Below the pieces are notes generated by a model. That model searched no databases. It was given only the letters and a program-made list of their open reading frames with translations, and was not told the origin of the DNA. This document shows, in pieces, positions 29,846 to 38,649 of a stretch of 40,638 nt of DNA. The DNA is taken from the NCBI GenBank assembly GCA_005893295.1, contig VBOY01000013.1, positions 37,071 through 77,708 on the forward strand, given 5' to 3'. The stretch's first letter is position 1, and the number at the start of each line of letters is the position of its first letter. Source of the DNA: Candidatus Eiseniibacteriota bacterium. Lineage in GTDB: Bacteria; Eisenbacteria; RBG-16-71-46. The position numbers and the translations under genes were made by a program.

Positions 29846-30571
29846 ATGAAGCTCCGTTCGGTCCTGGTCGTCCTCCTGGTGCTGGCGGCCGCTTCGGTGT
29901 GCGTACGGCTCGGATTCTGGCAGCTCTCGCGCTGGCACGAGAAACGTGCCTTGAACCGGGCGCTCGCGCGCGCGCTTGCCGCCCCGCCGCGGGAGCTCGG
30001 AGCGAAGCCTCATCCCGAGGCGGACGTCCCCGGCTCACGGATCGAAGCGCGCGGCCGCTACGATGAATCGCGTCAAGTCCTGCTGGGCGCCAGGCCCCAC
30101 ATGGGTGAGCCGGGCGTCGAGGTCGTCACCCCGCTCCTGCTCGAGGGAGGCTCGAGTGCGGTGCTCGTCAACCGCGGCTGGCTCTATGCCGCCGACGCGG
30201 CGACCGCCCGCCCGCAAGAGTCGCCCGAGCCCGGCCCGCAGCGGGTCGTCGGGCTCGCCGAGCCTCTCGGGCGCGGGCTCGCCGGGCCAGCCCTGCGCAC
30301 CGTCGAGCACGATTCCGTCACCTTGTACTCGGCGCGCCGCCTCGATTGGGATACGCTGTCGCGCCGCATGCCCTATGCGCTCGCTCCCTACGTGCTGCGC
30401 CAGACGCCCGGCCCGGGCGTTCCGGCTCGTCCCTTGCGCATCTACCCGAGAGCGGCGAATGAAGCCATGCACCTGAGCTACACGGTGCAGTGGTTCGCGT
30501 TCGCCGCAATCCTGCTCGGCGGCTCGTCGATGCTCGCCTGGTCGAGGCGCGGCACGTCGCGGGGCACCTGA
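29846..30571 (+). CDS. SURF1 family cytochrome oxidase biogenesis protein
   Basis: RLGFWQLSRWHEKRALN...GRYDESRQVLLGAR...VLVNRGWLY...HLSYTVQWFAFAAIL. Confidence 0.9.
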   Translation: MKLRSVLVVLLVLAAASVCVRLGFWQLSRWHEKRALNRALARALAAPPRELGAKPHPEADVPGSRIEARGRYDESRQVLLGARPHMGEPGVEVVTPLLLEGGSSAVLVNRGWLYAADAATARPQESPEPGPQRVVGLAEPLGRGLAGPALRTVEHDSVTLYSARRLDWDTLSRRMPYALAPYVLRQTPGPGVPARPLRIYPRAANEAMHLSYTVQWFAFAAILLGGSSMLAWSRRGTSRGT

Positions 30572-30628
30572 GGGAGGCCGCGCGCGGCCCGCGGCTCGAT
30601 CCATCCACCCAACCACGGAGCTTCCCCG

Positions 30629-32413
30629 ATGTCGATTCGAATCCCGATGGCGATCCTCGTTCTTGCTCTCTCGTTGCCTGGCGCGGCCGCAGGTGCCGCG
30701 ACAGGTGCCAAGACGCCCGGCGGCGAGCTGGCGCGGTTGTGCAAGGAATACTGGGAGGGCTACCTGGTCGCCCATCCGACCGAGGCGACCGCGATCGGTG
30801 ACCGCCGTTACGACGATCGGCTCGAAGACATCCGACCCGCGGCGACCCTGCGCGAACAGCGCCGCCTCGAGGGCGTGCTCGCCCGCGTGCGCGCCATCGA
30901 GCCCGCGAAGCTTCTCGCCGCCGATCGCGTTACCCACTCGGCGTTGATCGAGGAAGTCGGGGGACAGCTCGCCGAGCTCTCGTGTCGGTTCGACGAATGG
31001 GTGGTGGACCCGCTCGGCGGGCCCCAGGTCGAGATCATGAACCTGCCCGACTACACGACGATCGAGTCGCCCGCGGACGGCGCCCGCTTCGTCCAGCGCT
31101 GCCGCCGCATGGGACGCCTGATCGACGACCACGTCGCCAACCTGAGGATCGGCCTCGCCCACCACAAAGTCGCCTCGGTGGACGAAGTGCGCAAGGCCGT
31201 GGATCAACTCGACGCCCTGCTCGCCCGCCCCACCGAGGAGTGGGCGCTCATGAACCCGACGCGCGGCGACCACTGGAGCTGGCGACTCGCCGAGCGGCAG
31301 CGGTTCCACGACAACCTCAAGCGGGCGGTCTTCGATGGCGTGCGCCCAGCCTTGGTGCGCTATCGAGATTTCCTCAAGAACCGGCTGCTCCCGGTCGCGC
31401 GCCCGGCGGACAAGGCGGGGCTCTCGGCGTTGCCCGACGGCGTCGAGTGCTATCGGAAGATGATCCGCGTGCGCACCTCGCTCGACATCAGCCCCGAAGA
31501 GCTGCACCAGCTGGGCCTCGAGCAGGTGGCCAAGTTCCGTCACGACCTGAGCGAGCTGGGGGCCAAGGCGCTCGGGACCTCCGATGTGGCCGAGATCCAG
31601 AAGAAGCTACGCAGTGATCCCGCGATGCACTTCGCGACCGCCGAGGAAATCGAGACCAAGGCCCGAGAGACCCTCGCGCGGGCCAAGGCGGCGGTGCCCA
31701 AGTGGTTCGGGATCCAGCCCAAGGCGGATTGCCAGGTGAAGGTGATGGGGATGCACGAGGCGCCCTATTCGACCATCGCTTACTACCGCAATCCCGCCGC
31801 GGACGGCTCGCGTCCCGGCTACTACATGATCAACGCCTACGAGCCCGAGACACGCCCGCGCTACGAGGCCGAGGCGCTCGCGTTCCACGAATCGATCCCG
31901 GGCCATCATCTACAGATCGCGATCGCCCAGGAGCTGACCGGCCTGCCCGAGTTCCGCAAGCACCAGGGCGTGACGGCGTTCGTGGAGGGCTGGGGACTCT
32001 ACAGCGAGCGCCTGGCGGACGAGATGGGGCTCTACTCGAGCGACATCGACCGCATCGGGATGCTGTCGTACGACGCCTGGCGCGCCTGCCGGCTGGTGGT
32101 CGATACCGGGATGCACGCGATGGGCTGGAGCCGCCAGCGCGCGATCGACTACATGGTCGAGAACAGCGTGCTGGCCGAGAACAACGTCGTGAACGAGGTG
32201 GACCGCTACCTCACCTGGCCCGGGCAAGCCCTGGCTTACAAGGTGGGTCAGCTCGAGATCCTGAAGCTGCGTGACGAGGCCAAGCGCCGGCTGGGCGAGC
32301 GCTTCGATATCAAGGCCTTCCACGACGCCGTGTTGCGCAACGGCGCGGTGGCGCTGCCGGTGCTGCGCGAGCAGGTCGAGGAGTACCTCGCCCAGGATGA
32401 AGCGGCGAAGTAG
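30629..32413 (+). CDS. DUF885 family protein (putative secreted metallopeptidase-like)
   Basis: Signal peptide; YWEGYLVAHPTEATAIGDRRYDDRLED...EALAFHESIPGHHLQIAIAQELTGLPEFRKHQGVTAFVEGWGLYSERLADEMG. Confidence 0.93.
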   Translation: MSIRIPMAILVLALSLPGAAAGAATGAKTPGGELARLCKEYWEGYLVAHPTEATAIGDRRYDDRLEDIRPAATLREQRRLEGVLARVRAIEPAKLLAADRVTHSALIEEVGGQLAELSCRFDEWVVDPLGGPQVEIMNLPDYTTIESPADGARFVQRCRRMGRLIDDHVANLRIGLAHHKVASVDEVRKAVDQLDALLARPTEEWALMNPTRGDHWSWRLAERQRFHDNLKRAVFDGVRPALVRYRDFLKNRLLPVARPADKAGLSALPDGVECYRKMIRVRTSLDISPEELHQLGLEQVAKFRHDLSELGAKALGTSDVAEIQKKLRSDPAMHFATAEEIETKARETLARAKAAVPKWFGIQPKADCQVKVMGMHEAPYSTIAYYRNPAADGSRPGYYMINAYEPETRPRYEAEALAFHESIPGHHLQIAIAQELTGLPEFRKHQGVTAFVEGWGLYSERLADEMGLYSSDIDRIGMLSYDAWRACRLVVDTGMHAMGWSRQRAIDYMVENSVLAENNVVNEVDRYLTWPGQALAYKVGQLEILKLRDEAKRRLGERFDIKAFHDAVLRNGAVALPVLREQVEEYLAQDEAAK

Positions 32414-32437
32414 GAAAGGAAAGGCGGGCGAGCCGGC

Positions 32438-33787
32438 TCAGCGCGACGACGCCCGCCGCGACGGCGTTCCGAGTCGTTCGGTCGTCGCCATGGCGGTGCC
32501 GAGATCCAGCGGCGGCGGCTCCTCGTCGGCCAAGTGCCCGAAGCGGGCGCGGAACTCGGCCGCGGTGAGCCCCGACACGGCCGCGATGCGAGCCAGCTCT
32601 TTCGGGTGCTCGAAGTCGTCCCGTCGCAGGCGGATCATGTAACGACGGGCGATCCCGTAGCGGGCCGACCGGATGTCCACCATCCGCACGCGCGCGCGGC
32701 CGGTCTCGGGGTCGTACAGCTCGTCGAAGGGGACCGGCACGAACTGGCCGGCCTGCATGGAAACCATGGCCGCAGTGCCGCCCTCGAGCAGCAGCTTGGC
32801 TGCGCAATAACCCAGATCGCGCGCGTACTCCATGTCGAAGGGAATTGGATCCGCGCAGCGCAGCTCGTAGCCGATGTCCTTGGTCGCGATGTTCGCCTTC
32901 ACGTGGAACGACTTGAGGCGCTCCTGCACGGCGTGACGAAGCGCGTCGCCAAAGTTGACCTGGGAGATCGCGATGTTGCCGTGAGCGTCGCGTTCGGCCG
33001 ATTCGATTCCGGACAGCTCGCTCGGGTCGATCGCCAGCACCACCCCCTCGGCGATCACCACCACGCCGTCGCGGCGCCCGTCCGCGAGACGCTTGAAGAT
33101 GGCTCCGATCAGAGTGTCCACGATCGTGGCCATGCGAATCGGACGGAGCGAGAACTCCTCGGGGATCAAGGTCAGCGTCGCGCCGGCCGCCTTGCCGATC
33201 CCGAGCGCCAGGTGCCCGGCCTTCCGTCCCATGGCGATGACGAAGTACCAGCGCGACGTGGTGTAGGCGTCCACCATCAGGTTCTTGAGGATTTCGCCCC
33301 CGACGTGCCGCGCCGTCTGGTAGCCGAACGTGTCCACGTGCGGCGGGAGATCGAGGTCGTTGTCGATCGTCTTGGGGACGTGCACGATCCGGATGCGCCC
33401 GCGGGCCTGTTCCTCGAGCTTCATCGCCGAGAAGGCGGTGTCGTCGCCGCCGATCGTGATCAGCCGGTCGACGCCGAGCCGCAGCAGGGATTGCACCGTG
33501 GTCTCGAGGCGCTCGGGCGAAGTGGTCGGGTTGGCGCGCGCGATGCCGATGTAGGAGCCGCCGCGGAAGTGGATGCGGCTCGTGTTCTCGATCGTGAGCG
33601 GCCGCGCGTGATCGGTGATGCCCTGTACGATCCACTCGAAACCGTCCTCGATGCCGAGCACCTCGACGCCTTCGAGGCAGGCGCGGATCGTGGCCGCCCC
33701 GATCACCGCGTTGATGCCCGGGGCGGGGCCGCCGCCGACCAGGATCGCCAGCTTGTCGCGCTGTCCCATGGCTTGCCCTCCCGGCAC
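32438..33787 (-). CDS. 6-phosphofructokinase family, predicted PPi-dependent
   Basis: ILVGGGPAPGINAVIGA...LITIGGDDTAFSAMKLEE...HVPKTIDNDLDLP...IAMGRKAGHLALGIGKAAGATLTLIPEE; start 33787 or 33769. Confidence 0.9.
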   Translation of the reverse strand: MPGGQAMGQRDKLAILVGGGPAPGINAVIGAATIRACLEGVEVLGIEDGFEWIVQGITDHARPLTIENTSRIHFRGGSYIGIARANPTTSPERLETTVQSLLRLGVDRLITIGGDDTAFSAMKLEEQARGRIRIVHVPKTIDNDLDLPPHVDTFGYQTARHVGGEILKNLMVDAYTTSRWYFVIAMGRKAGHLALGIGKAAGATLTLIPEEFSLRPIRMATIVDTLIGAIFKRLADGRRDGVVVIAEGVVLAIDPSELSGIESAERDAHGNIAISQVNFGDALRHAVQERLKSFHVKANIATKDIGYELRCADPIPFDMEYARDLGYCAAKLLLEGGTAAMVSMQAGQFVPVPFDELYDPETGRARVRMVDIRSARYGIARRYMIRLRRDDFEHPKELARIAAVSGLTAAEFRARFGHLADEEPPPLDLGTAMATTERLGTPSRRASSR

Positions 33788-33818
33788 CGGAGCTTAGTGC
33801 AACCTCGCCGCGACGCGC

Positions 33819-33824
33819 TATACT
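33819..33824 (+). promoter_or_regulatory. Candidate -10 element of acnA
   Basis: GC-TATACT about 80 nt upstream of the acnA ATG; weak -35. Confidence 0.4.
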
Positions 33825-33834
33825 GCGAGCGTTC

Positions 33835-33885
33835 ACCGGGGACCCTGTGTGTCCCCCGTTCTCCACGAGGGCCCTGTGCGCCCTC
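33835..33885 (+). promoter_or_regulatory. Tandem stem-loops in the acnA leader
   Basis: GGGGAC-CCTGTGT-GTCCCC (33838-33856) and GAGGGC-CCTGTGC-GCCCTC (33867-33885), 29 nt apart. Confidence 0.55.
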
Positions 33886-33903
33886 CTCGGGAAAGGACGC
33901 ACC

Positions 33904-36900
33904 ATGAACGCTCCGCTTCGCGACCCCTTCGCCACGCGCGCCGCGCTCTCCAGTTCCTCCACGCTTCGGATCTTTCGACTCGACCGCCTCGAACGAACCC
34001 TGGGCGTGTCGGTCGAACGTCTCCCGTTCTCCATCAAGATCCTGCTCGAGGCGGCGCTGCGCGCCTGCGACGGCTACCAGGTGACCGAGCGCGACGTCGA
34101 ACGGCTGGCGCGCTGGTCGCCCAGGGCCGAGCCCCTCGAGGTTCCGTTCAAGCCGGCCCGCGTCATTCTTCAGGATTTCACCGGCGTCCCCTGCGTCGTC
34201 GATCTGGCGGCGATGCGCGACGCGGTACGGCGCCTCCATGCCGACCCGCGGGCGATCAACCCGCTGGTCCCGGTCGACCTGGTGATCGACCACTCGGTGC
34301 AGGTGGATCTGTTCGGCAACGCGATCGCGCTCGAGCGCAACGCCGAGATCGAGTTCGCGCGCAACCGCGAGCGTTATGAGTTCCTGCGCTGGGGCCAGAA
34401 GGCGTTCGCCAATTTCCGCGTCGTGCCGCCGGCGACCGGGATCGTGCATCAAGTGAACCTCGAGCACCTGGGGCGTGGCGTGCTCACCGCGCTGCGCGAT
34501 GGCGAGACCGTGGCATTCCCGGACACCCTGGTGGGCACCGACTCCCACACCACGATGATCAATGGCCTGGGAGTCCTGGGCTGGGGCGTGGGCGGAATCG
34601 AAGCCGAAGCGGTGATGCTGGGACAGCCGCTCTACCTGGTCATTCCCAAGGTGGTCGGATTCAAGCTGACCGGCACGCTGCGCGACGGCGTGACCGCAAC
34701 CGACCTGGTGCTCACCGCCACCCAGATGCTGCGCAAGAAGGGTGTCGTGGACGAGTTCGTGGAGTTCTGCGGTCCCGGGCTCTCCGCCATGACCGTGGCC
34801 GATCGGGCGACGCTGGCGAACATGGCCCCCGAGTACGGGGCGACGGTCGGATTCTTTCCCACCGACCAAGAGACGCTGCGCTACCTCGAGCGCACCGGCC
34901 GCGACGAGGCCGCGCGGCTGGTCGAGAGCTATTGCAAGGAGCAGGGCCTGTTCCGCACCGACGCGACGCCCGACCCCGAGTTCAGCGATACGCTGAGCCT
35001 CGATCTGGGCGACGTCGAGCCGAGCCTGGCCGGGCCCAAGCGACCTCAAGACAGGGTTTCGCTGCGCGAGATGAAGCCGTCGTTCCGGCGCTCGCTGCTC
35101 GCGCCGGTGAAGGAGCGCGGGTACGGGATCGCCGATGCCGAGCTGTCGCGGGTCGCCGAGCTGGGCGTGAACGGCGACCGCGTGCGGATCGGCCACGGCG
35201 CGGTCGTGATCGCCGCGATCACCTCGTGTACCAACACCTCGAATCCTTCGGTCATGGTGGGGGCGGGATTGCTGGCGCGCCGCGCGGTGGCGCGTGGCCT
35301 CAAGGTCAAGCCCTACGTCAAGACCAGCATGGCGCCGGGATCCAAGGTGGTGACCGAATACTTGCGCGCCGCCGGGCTGCTCGCCGATCTCGAAGCGCTC
35401 GGCTTCCACGTCGTGGGCTACGGGTGCACCACCTGCATCGCTTCCGGGACGCCGGTGCTCATGTCGGACGGCACGGCCCGCCGGATCGAGGATCTGCCCG
35501 AGGCCGGGGGAGCGAGGCTCCTCGGCCCCAGCGTCGAAGGCAGGCTGGTACGGGCGACGCAGGCCGAGACGATGGCCCGCGGAGCGCGGGGATGCGTCTC
35601 GGTCGTCCTCCAGGACGGACGCACCCTCACCTGCACGCCCGACCACGAGATCCTGACCGCGGATGGGCGCTGGGTGCGAGCGGACACGCTGGAGCCGGGT
35701 CGCGATCGCGTGGTGGTCGGGCTCGAGGCCCCGCTCGACGAGCCCGCCCGCGACGAAATGGGCTTCGTGCTTCGCGCGGGCGGCTCGACCTTCTCGATGG
35801 AGACGAGGGAAGAGCGACTCCGCACCTTGGCGTTCGCGCGCTTGCTCGGCCATCTCCTCAGCGACGGCTCGATCAGTGAGAACGGCCAGGGGAGGATGAA
35901 CGTCGGTCAAGCCATGGACCGTGAATCCGTCCTCGACGACATCGAGCGCATCACCGGCAAGCGTCCGGCCGGCACGCGGTACGACGAACGCAAATGGAGC
36001 ATCGCGCTGCCGAAGGAGTTGACTGCGGCCGTCTGCGCGTTGCCCGGTGTGCGGGTCGGCCGGCGCATCCACCAGCCCACGTTGCTCCCCTCGCTCGTGT
36101 TCGATCCTCGCTGCCCCACCGCGTTCGTGCGGGAGTTCCTCGGGGGACTCTTCGGAGCCGATGGCTGGGCTCCCACGCTCCATCGGCAAGGGGACCGCGA
36201 TGACGATGCGGTTCTCGAGGCGCCCGCGTATTCGCAAACCGCTCTCCCAGAGCACGCTCCTCGGCTCCATGCGGTGATGGAGGAGGTCGTCGGCCTGTTG
36301 CGCCGCTGTGGCGTGACCACCCATGGATCCAAGACGTACGAGTACCCCGGGCGCCGAGCCCACTCCACCTACCCCGCCGCGGCGGACGGCCAGCCACGAG
36401 TGGAAGTCCGGCTCGTCTTGCCGGACGGGTTTTCGTTCGTCGAGCGAGTCGGCTATCGCTACTGCGTCGACAAGGCGCTGCGGGCCTCGGCTGCCGCGGT
36501 CTACTGGCGGACCGTGAAGCGGATCCACGAGCAGCGCCTGTGGATGTCGGGTCGCCTGGAGGCGCGGCACCAGGAAAACCGTGCCCTGAGCTTCGCCGAG
36601 GCGCCCGGGGCGGCGGCGACCGAGCTGCTCGAGCGGGAGACGACGGTGTTACACCATGACTCCCTGCTCGAGGGTCACGATCGATTCTCGCGGCTGCCGC
36701 AACCGAGTGCGCGGAAGTTTCAGCCCTTGCACAGGGATTCCTGCGGGTTCCCAGCGCCGCTCGAGATGCTCCGGCAGATCGGCGCCCGTGAATGGTTCGC
36801 TCCGCTGGAGCCGAGGGGCGTGGACACGGCGAAACGCTACTGCGTCGAGAAGGAAGCGTTCACGCTCCCCACGCTCGCACTCGAGGTCGTCGATCGGCGC

Positions 36901-38157
36901 CCCGCCGGGAGGCACGAGGTCTTCGACCTCGCGGTATGCGGGGTCCAAGCCTTCGTCGCCGGCACGGTGGCGGTCCACAACTGCATCGGCAATTCCGGCC
37001 CGCTGCCGGAGGACGTGAGCCGTGCGATTGCCGAGAACCGGCTGGTGGCCGCGGCGGTGCTCTCGGGCAACCGCAACTTCGAAGGTCGCATCAATCCTCA
37101 CACGCGCGCCAACTACCTGGCGTCGCCGCCCCTGGTGATCGCGTATGCGCTCGCCGGAACCGTCGACATCGATTTCGACACCGAGCCGCTCGGCACCGAT
37201 CGCGACGGCAAGCCGGTCCACCTTCACGAGCTGTGGCCGACCCAGCGAGAGATCGCCGACACCATCGCGCGCGCGCTCGAGCCGGCGATGTTCCAGAAGA
37301 GCTACGCCAACGTCTTCGATGGCAACCCACGCTGGAACGCGATCCCCGTGGGGGAGGGCGAGCTGTTCGAGTGGAGCGAGGAGTCCACGTACATCCACGA
37401 GCCGCCGTTCTTCCAGGGCCTGACGCTGGATCCGGCGCCCTTGACCGACATCCGCGGGGCGCGGGTGCTGGTGGCGGTGGGCGACTCGGTCACCACGGAC
37501 CACATCTCGCCGGCCGGCGACATCGCCGAGGACAGCCCGGCGGGACGCTGGCTCAAGGCGCGCGGCGTGCAGAAGAAGGACTTCAACTCCTACGGGTCGC
37601 GGCGCGGCAATGATCTGGTGATGGTGCGCGGCACGTTCGCGAACATTCGCCTCAAGAACCTGCTGGTGCCGGGCTCGGAGGGAAACGTCACCACGTACTT
37701 CCCGACCTGCGAAACGATGAGCGTGTTCGACGCCTCCGAGCGCTATCACGCGAGCGGGACGCCGCTGTTGGTCCTCGCGGGTAAGGAATACGGCACCGGC
37801 TCGTCGCGAGACTGGGCGGCCAAGGGCACGCTGCTCCTCGGAGTGCGCGCCGTGCTGGCCGAATCGTACGAGCGCATCCACCGCTCGAACTTGGTCGGGA
37901 TGGGAGTGCTGCCGCTCCAGTACGAGGCCGGCCAGAGCGCCGAAGGCCTGGGGCTCTCGGGCCGCGAGAGCTTCGACATCACCGGGCTCGCGGCCGGACT
38001 TTCACCGCGCCAGCGCGTGACCGTCGAGGCGCGGCGGGACGACGGCTCGGTGCTCACCTTCCAGGCGTTGGCGCGACTGGACACGCCGGTCGAGGTGGAC
38101 TACTTCCGCAACGGTGGGATTCTCCAAACCGTGCTGCGCAGCCTGGTGAAGCGGTAG
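33904..38157 (+). CDS. acnA: Aconitate hydratase A, intein-containing precursor (1417 aa; predicted spliced host about 901 aa)
   Basis: VGTDSHTTMINGLGVLGWGVGGIEAEAVMLGQP, AAITSCTNTSNPSVM, VGYGCTT|intein|CIGNSGPLPE, SGNRNFEGRINPHTRANYLASPPLVIAYALAGTVDID, YGSRRGNDLVMVRGTFANIRL. Confidence 0.97.
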   Translation: MNAPLRDPFATRAALSSSSTLRIFRLDRLERTLGVSVERLPFSIKILLEAALRACDGYQVTERDVERLARWSPRAEPLEVPFKPARVILQDFTGVPCVVDLAAMRDAVRRLHADPRAINPLVPVDLVIDHSVQVDLFGNAIALERNAEIEFARNRERYEFLRWGQKAFANFRVVPPATGIVHQVNLEHLGRGVLTALRDGETVAFPDTLVGTDSHTTMINGLGVLGWGVGGIEAEAVMLGQPLYLVIPKVVGFKLTGTLRDGVTATDLVLTATQMLRKKGVVDEFVEFCGPGLSAMTVADRATLANMAPEYGATVGFFPTDQETLRYLERTGRDEAARLVESYCKEQGLFRTDATPDPEFSDTLSLDLGDVEPSLAGPKRPQDRVSLREMKPSFRRSLLAPVKERGYGIADAELSRVAELGVNGDRVRIGHGAVVIAAITSCTNTSNPSVMVGAGLLARRAVARGLKVKPYVKTSMAPGSKVVTEYLRAAGLLADLEALGFHVVGYGCTTCIASGTPVLMSDGTARRIEDLPEAGGARLLGPSVEGRLVRATQAETMARGARGCVSVVLQDGRTLTCTPDHEILTADGRWVRADTLEPGRDRVVVGLEAPLDEPARDEMGFVLRAGGSTFSMETREERLRTLAFARLLGHLLSDGSISENGQGRMNVGQAMDRESVLDDIERITGKRPAGTRYDERKWSIALPKELTAAVCALPGVRVGRRIHQPTLLPSLVFDPRCPTAFVREFLGGLFGADGWAPTLHRQGDRDDDAVLEAPAYSQTALPEHAPRLHAVMEEVVGLLRRCGVTTHGSKTYEYPGRRAHSTYPAAADGQPRVEVRLVLPDGFSFVERVGYRYCVDKALRASAAAVYWRTVKRIHEQRLWMSGRLEARHQENRALSFAEAPGAAATELLERETTVLHHDSLLEGHDRFSRLPQPSARKFQPLHRDSCGFPAPLEMLRQIGAREWFAPLEPRGVDTAKRYCVEKEAFTLPTLALEVVDRRPAGRHEVFDLAVCGVQAFVAGTVAVHNCIGNSGPLPEDVSRAIAENRLVAAAVLSGNRNFEGRINPHTRANYLASPPLVIAYALAGTVDIDFDTEPLGTDRDGKPVHLHELWPTQREIADTIARALEPAMFQKSYANVFDGNPRWNAIPVGEGELFEWSEESTYIHEPPFFQGLTLDPAPLTDIRGARVLVAVGDSVTTDHISPAGDIAEDSPAGRWLKARGVQKKDFNSYGSRRGNDLVMVRGTFANIRLKNLLVPGSEGNVTTYFPTCETMSVFDASERYHASGTPLLVLAGKEYGTGSSRDWAAKGTLLLGVRAVLAESYERIHRSNLVGMGVLPLQYEAGQSAEGLGLSGRESFDITGLAAGLSPRQRVTVEARRDDGSVLTFQALARLDTPVEVDYFRNGGILQTVLRSLVKR
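35434..36981 (+). mobile_element. Intein (516 aa) with LAGLIDADG (DOD) homing endonuclease domain inserted in AcnA
   Basis: Block A C1-IASGTPVLMSDGTARRIEDLPE; block B DGRTLTCTPDHEILTADGRWVRADTLEPG; DOD motifs LLGHLLSDGSIS and FLGGLFGADGW; block F/G EVFDLAVCGVQAFVAGTVAVHN followed by C+1. Confidence 0.97.
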
Positions 38158-38276
38158 AACCCGCTCCGACGGCCCTGGAAGAGGGAGGGTCGCGGAAGTT
38201 CATTGCTCGCGAGCCCGCGACGCCGTAGTCTGCGGCGTCGCTTCGTTGCGTCGTGGTCCTGCCAAGGAGGGGTCCC

Positions 38277-38639
38277 ATGTCCGCAGCGTACCGCCCGTCG
38301 CAGGGCCGCCGTCGCTTCGTCCAACTCCTGGGCTGGGCGAGCGTGCTCGCGGCCGCACCCGGCCCGACCCTCGCCGCCGCCGCGCGAGCCCGGAGCGAGT
38401 CCGCGAAGCCACGCCTCAAGCCTCCGACCCCCGCGGCCGCCGCACTCGAGAAGAACGAGATCTCGCAGGATGCGCGCGCGCTCGCGGCGGTGCTCAAGCG
38501 GCGTTACGGCGAGCACTGGAGCGCGGACCAGCTCCGTTCCGTGGCGACTGGCCTCGACGACGATCACAAGGCCGCGGCCCGGCTCGGCGAAGTGAAGCTC
38601 GCGAACAGCGAGGAGCCGGACTTCACCTTCAACGCCTGA
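38277..38639 (+). CDS. Hypothetical protein with twin-arginine (Tat) signal
   Basis: GRRRFVQLLGWASVLAAAP Tat-like signal; SD AAGGAGG upstream. Confidence 0.7.
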   Translation: MSAAYRPSQGRRRFVQLLGWASVLAAAPGPTLAAAARARSESAKPRLKPPTPAAAALEKNEISQDARALAAVLKRRYGEHWSADQLRSVATGLDDDHKAAARLGEVKLANSEEPDFTFNA

Positions 38640-38649
38640 GCCCTAGGCG

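Noticed and set aside
33703-36570. 955-aa minus-strand ORF antisense to acnA
   Set aside because: Low-complexity, His/Arg/Gly/Glu-rich shadow ORF typical of high-GC DNA; the plus strand encodes unambiguous AcnA plus intein.
35434-36981. Possibility that the extra AcnA segment is a misassembled separate gene
   Set aside because: Reading frame is continuous on both sides, and precise removal restores the canonical GCTTCIGNSG motif with all intein splice blocks present.
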